Shown here: positions 23,257 through 25,482 of the stretch, piece by piece
Layout: the number at the start of each line of letters is the position of its first letter
Numbering within the stretch: the first letter of the stretch is position 1
Origin: DAOUGC01 sp034429695
GTDB taxonomy: Bacteria > Chloroflexota > Anaerolineae > Anaerolineales > Anaerolineaceae
Assembly: GCA_034429695.1 (NCBI GenBank)
Contig: DAOUGC010000064.1
Coordinates: forward strand, 1-25,482
DNA length: 25,482 nucleotides
Reading direction: 5' to 3'
Translations under genes and position numbers: made by a program
Notes under the pieces: generated by a model
Told to the model about the DNA's origin: nothing
Seen by the model: the letters and a program-made list of their open reading frames with translations, nothing else
Database searches by the model: none

Positions 23257-23271
23257 TCGGAAGGGGGAAAT

Positions 23272-24135
23272 ATGTCAACAATCTCTTCTCTCGAAACAGT
23301 AGATGATGGATTGCCATTACGTGACAGCGGAGAATGGGCTTTTGATAAATTGTTTTATGTCAATGCTTATCTAGCCCGTTTCATTGTATCTATGCGTGGT
23401 AAAAATTGGAGAGCAATAAATTATATAGATCTGTTTTCCGGCCCAGGGAAGAACAAACTTCGGGATGGAAGAATCATCTGTGGGTCTCCTCTGCTAGCCC
23501 TTCAACAGAAACAACGATTTGATGAATATTTCTTTGTTGATCAATCAATAGAAAACATAAATGCACTACAAGCGCGTTGCCCTGATCATATGCGAGATGA
23601 TGTTATGTTTATTAAGGGAGACGCCAATCAAGTTGTTAACACGATAGTGACGAAGATTAAGACTAACGACAATATGTTTCGTCGCGGAATTGGCTGTTGC
23701 CTCAACTTAGCATTTCTTGATCCTGAAGGTTTGGAACTTCATTGGGATACAGTGGCTATGCTTGCTACGTGCAGAACAGATATGATAATCTACTATCCTC
23801 AGATGGGAATAACCCGTGAGGCACGTCACCAAAACAGCCTATCTTCAATAACGTCTATTGATCGTTTTTTTGGTGATTCTCATTGGAGGGAAATTTATCA
23901 GCGTTGCCAAAAGGGTGACGAACAATTTATGCATCGAACGTTGTTGGACCATTACAAGAAAAAATTGGCAGGGTTTGGTTATGAGGTTGAAGATCCTCTG
24001 CCCGAACCCCTTATTAAAAATTCCAAAGAAGCCCCTTTATATCGCCTTTTGTTTGTTAGTAAACATAAACTTGGTAATAGATTCTGGGCTGATATAACAA
24101 AAAGACTTCCAAATGGTCAACTGCGATTAATATGA
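23272..24135 (+). CDS. tcmP: Three-Cys-motif partner protein TcmP
   Basis: A 287-residue protein matching the TcmP family, defined by occurring next to a three-Cys-motif protein, as it does here. It has features of a Rossmann-like methyltransferase fold: YIDLFSGPGK at 51-60 (motif I position), FFVDQS at 87-92 (acidic residue after strand two), GDAN at 117-120, and LAFLDPEG at 146-153 where amino-methyltransferases have DPPY. The C-terminal part (about 200-287) is helical and basic. Whether it binds AdoMet or has activity is not known. AAGGGGG precedes the ATG. The composition is AT-rich and unlike the flanks. The partner gene begins 60 bases after the stop. Confidence 0.88.
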   Translation: MSTISSLETVDDGLPLRDSGEWAFDKLFYVNAYLARFIVSMRGKNWRAINYIDLFSGPGKNKLRDGRIICGSPLLALQQKQRFDEYFFVDQSIENINALQARCPDHMRDDVMFIKGDANQVVNTIVTKIKTNDNMFRRGIGCCLNLAFLDPEGLELHWDTVAMLATCRTDMIIYYPQMGITREARHQNSLSSITSIDRFFGDSHWREIYQRCQKGDEQFMHRTLLDHYKKKLAGFGYEVEDPLPEPLIKNSKEAPLYRLLFVSKHKLGNRFWADITKRLPNGQLRLI

Positions 24136-24149
24136 CAGTGAAACAAGCG

Positions 24150-24158
24150 TGCTAGAAT
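24150..24158 (+). promoter_or_regulatory. Possible internal promoter between TcmP and its partner
   Basis: TGCTAGAAT forms an extended -10 (TG-N-TAGAAT) in the gap between the two genes; there is no clear -35. It could give the partner gene separate expression. An AGAGGAG ribosome site follows before the ATG at 24196. Confidence 0.25.
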
Positions 24159-24195
24159 GAGTTTGGGTATATAGACCATAAGAGGAGTAATTTCT

Positions 24196-24918
24196 ATGGC
24201 AAGTACGAAAATCGAGTGGACAGAATCGACTTGGAATCCTATGACGGGATGTACAAAGATCAGCCCCGGTTGTAAGAATTGCTATGCTGAGCGGATGGCG
24301 AAGCGACTACAGGCAATGGGTGTCGAAAAGTATAAAATCGGTTTCCAATTAAAGTTCCATGAGGAGGTTTTGGAAGAGCCATTGACTTGGAGTAAACCAC
24401 AAATGATATTTGTGAACTCTATGAGTGATCTCTTTCATGAAAATGTATCGGTAGATGTCATCTTACGTGTTTTTGATGTCATGCGGATTGCTAATTGGCA
24501 TCAATTCCAAGTCCTAACAAAGCGTGCAGAACGATTACAGGTTTTGAATAATTATATTGATTGGCCAAATAACGTTTGGGTGGGTGTAAGTGTCGAGAAT
24601 GAAGATTATTTATATAGAATAGACTTATTGCGTAGGACAAATGCAGCAATTAAATTCCTTTCTTTGGAACCACTTCTAGGCCCGTTACATAGATTGAACT
24701 TATCAGGTATTGATTGGGTTATCGTTGGCGGAGAATCTGGTCCTCATGCACGTCCGATTGATGTGGAATGGGTGCGTGGTATCAGGGAACAATGTATTCA
24801 AGCAAATGTGCCATTTTTCTTTAAACAGTGGGGTGGTACTAATAAAAAGAAATCTGGTCGAATTCTTGATGCTCGTACTTGGGATCAAATGCCATACGAG
24901 GGAAGTGTTGTTAGATAA
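24196..24918 (+). CDS. DUF5131 / phage Gp37-Gp68-like three-Cys-motif protein
   Basis: A 240-residue protein of the DUF5131 group. The N-terminus carries TESTWNPMTGCTKISPGC followed by KNCYAE, with three cysteines C19-x6-C26-x2-C29. These could hold an iron-sulfur cluster in the manner of radical-SAM proteins, although the spacing differs from CxxxCxxC. Other family marks are MIFVNSMSDLFHE (about 75-87), FQVLTKRAERL (about 108-118), NVWVGVSVEN (about 127-136) and WVIVGGESGPHARP (about 173-186), a TIM-barrel-like order. Members occur in phages, mobile elements and bacterial islands. The activity is not established as far as I know. It is paired with TcmP and shares its AT-rich composition. Confidence 0.9.
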   Translation: MASTKIEWTESTWNPMTGCTKISPGCKNCYAERMAKRLQAMGVEKYKIGFQLKFHEEVLEEPLTWSKPQMIFVNSMSDLFHENVSVDVILRVFDVMRIANWHQFQVLTKRAERLQVLNNYIDWPNNVWVGVSVENEDYLYRIDLLRRTNAAIKFLSLEPLLGPLHRLNLSGIDWVIVGGESGPHARPIDVEWVRGIREQCIQANVPFFFKQWGGTNKKKSGRILDARTWDQMPYEGSVVR

Positions 24919-24970
24919 TACATTTTAAAAAATGGATACCTTCATATTCATTCCGTGAGATCATTTTTTG

Positions 24971-24976
24971 TAGAAT
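24971..24976 (+). promoter_or_regulatory. -10 box suggesting a leaderless Nudix transcript
   Basis: TAGAAT ends six bases before the GTG at 24983, so transcription should begin at or next to the start codon. The -35 region is weak. No ribosome site precedes the GTG, in line with leaderless translation. Confidence 0.4.
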
Positions 24977-24982
24977 CAAACC

Positions 24983-25471
24983 GTGCCGCCCATCCCACAT
25001 CCGCTGATCTATACACTGTGCTTCCTCACCGCCCCGGGGCAGGTGTTGATGCTTAAACGCCTCAAACCGCCCAACATGGGGTTGTGGAACGGCGTGGGCG
25101 GGCATATTGAGCCAGGGGAACACCCCACCGCCGCCTGTCTGCGTGAGGTGCGCGAAGAAACCGGTGTGAGCCTGCCCGCTGCATGTTTTACTGGTGTGCT
25201 CACCTGGGATGGTTTTGAAACCCCTCCCGGCGGGCTGTACATATTCACTGCCAGCCTGTCAGAACCGGCGGATTTCATGCCTTGTGATGAGGGTCAGCTT
25301 GCATGGCAGCCGCTGGACTGGGTGCTGACCAGCCCTGAGGTGGTCTCCAACATTCATCATTTTTTGCCTGCCGTGCTGAACGGCGCGCTGCCGCTCTGGC
25401 ATCATTTTTCCTACCGCGAAAACCAAATCCGTTCATATGAAGTCCGCCCGTTGCCGGACGGAACCATTTAA
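24983..25471 (+). CDS. Nudix hydrolase (MutT-like)
   Basis: A 162-residue Nudix protein. The full Nudix box is present: G40, E46, then R54-E55-V56-R57-E58-E59-T60-G61-V62 in the G-x5-E-x7-R-E-U-x-E-E-x-G-U pattern, binding the catalytic magnesium. MLKRLKPPNMGLWNGVGGHIEPG resembles 8-oxo-dGTP or nucleotide-pyrophosphate hydrolases. The substrate is some nucleoside diphosphate linked to a moiety, possibly an oxidised nucleotide. The start is GTG with no visible ribosome site; a -10 box seven bases upstream suggests a leaderless message. The gene marks the return to high GC after the island. The window ends 11 bases after its stop. Confidence 0.9.
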   Translation: MPPIPHPLIYTLCFLTAPGQVLMLKRLKPPNMGLWNGVGGHIEPGEHPTAACLREVREETGVSLPAACFTGVLTWDGFETPPGGLYIFTASLSEPADFMPCDEGQLAWQPLDWVLTSPEVVSNIHHFLPAVLNGALPLWHHFSYRENQIRSYEVRPLPDGTI

Positions 25472-25482
25472 TCCCCGCGTTC

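Larger units (their letters stand above)
22936..24932. other. AT-rich island carrying the TcmP/three-Cys pair
   Basis: Base composition drops abruptly after the ribokinase gene and rises again at the Nudix gene. Codon use inside is A/T-ending, unlike every other gene in the window. The ends given here are an imperfect inverted repeat: 22936-22951 matches the reverse complement of 24917-24932 at 14 of 16 bases. These bases are simple and AT-rich, so the repeat may be chance. No integrase, transposase or tRNA lies at either edge. Horizontal acquisition is inferred from composition. Confidence 0.5.

Noticed and set aside
24163..24180. A third LexA-like site at TATATAGACCATAA
   Set aside because: It shares only TATAGACCATA with the sites at 1117 and 7309; the second half of the palindrome is missing.
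22883..24982. Integrase, transposase or CRISPR in the AT-rich island
   Set aside because: I looked for these because of the composition change. No recombinase motif, spaced repeats or tRNA fragment was found at either edge.

Overview
The window looks like a chromosome segment from a GC-rich bacterium, most likely a Chloroflexota (Anaerolineae-like) organism. This rests on the gene mix, the high GC of most genes, strong AGGAGG-type ribosome sites and a Gram-positive-style GAAC-N4-GTTC operator. No rRNA or marker gene settles it, so the taxonomy is inference.

Layout. Positions 1-201 hold the tail of an ABC-2 type permease. On the minus strand follow a pyridoxamine-phosphate-oxidase-like flavoprotein (501-971), a tRNA-Ser(CGA) with a downstream terminator (1304-1509), and a coupled RNA-processing pair: RNase D and a beta-CASP metallo-beta-lactamase nuclease (1557-4123). 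A plus-strand two-component system (4259-6337) leaves divergently from RNase D and ends at a clear terminator. A membrane protein with a proline-rich tail (6476-7255) has a near-consensus promoter containing a LexA-like palindrome.

Positions 12236 down to 7452 form a complete metal-uptake operon on the minus strand: promoter, DtxR-family operator, TroA-like lipoprotein, ABC ATPase, two ABC-3 permeases and the DtxR/MntR regulator itself. Both permeases carry an unusual cytosolic extension that resembles a winged helix. The operon should be shut off by metal-loaded regulator at the 18-bp palindrome just after the transcription start.

Positions 12353-21422 are plus strand: a chromate-type transporter, then a carbohydrate cluster of CE7 acetyl esterase, GH38 alpha-mannosidase and FGGY sugar kinase, followed by a serine hydrolase, a metallophosphoesterase and a small Cys-containing protein. 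This suggests deacetylation, trimming of mannosides and phosphorylation of a released sugar. It runs tail to tail into a minus-strand ribokinase/HD-hydrolase pair (21416-22882).

Positions about 22900-24960 form an AT-rich island, sharply different from its surroundings, carrying a TcmP protein and its partner, a DUF5131/Gp37-Gp68-like three-Cys-motif protein. A structured leader with two possible micro-ORFs precedes them. This pair of unknown function, apparently acquired by transfer, is the best candidate for an undescribed system. High GC resumes with a Nudix hydrolase (24983-25471) that may be translated from a leaderless message.
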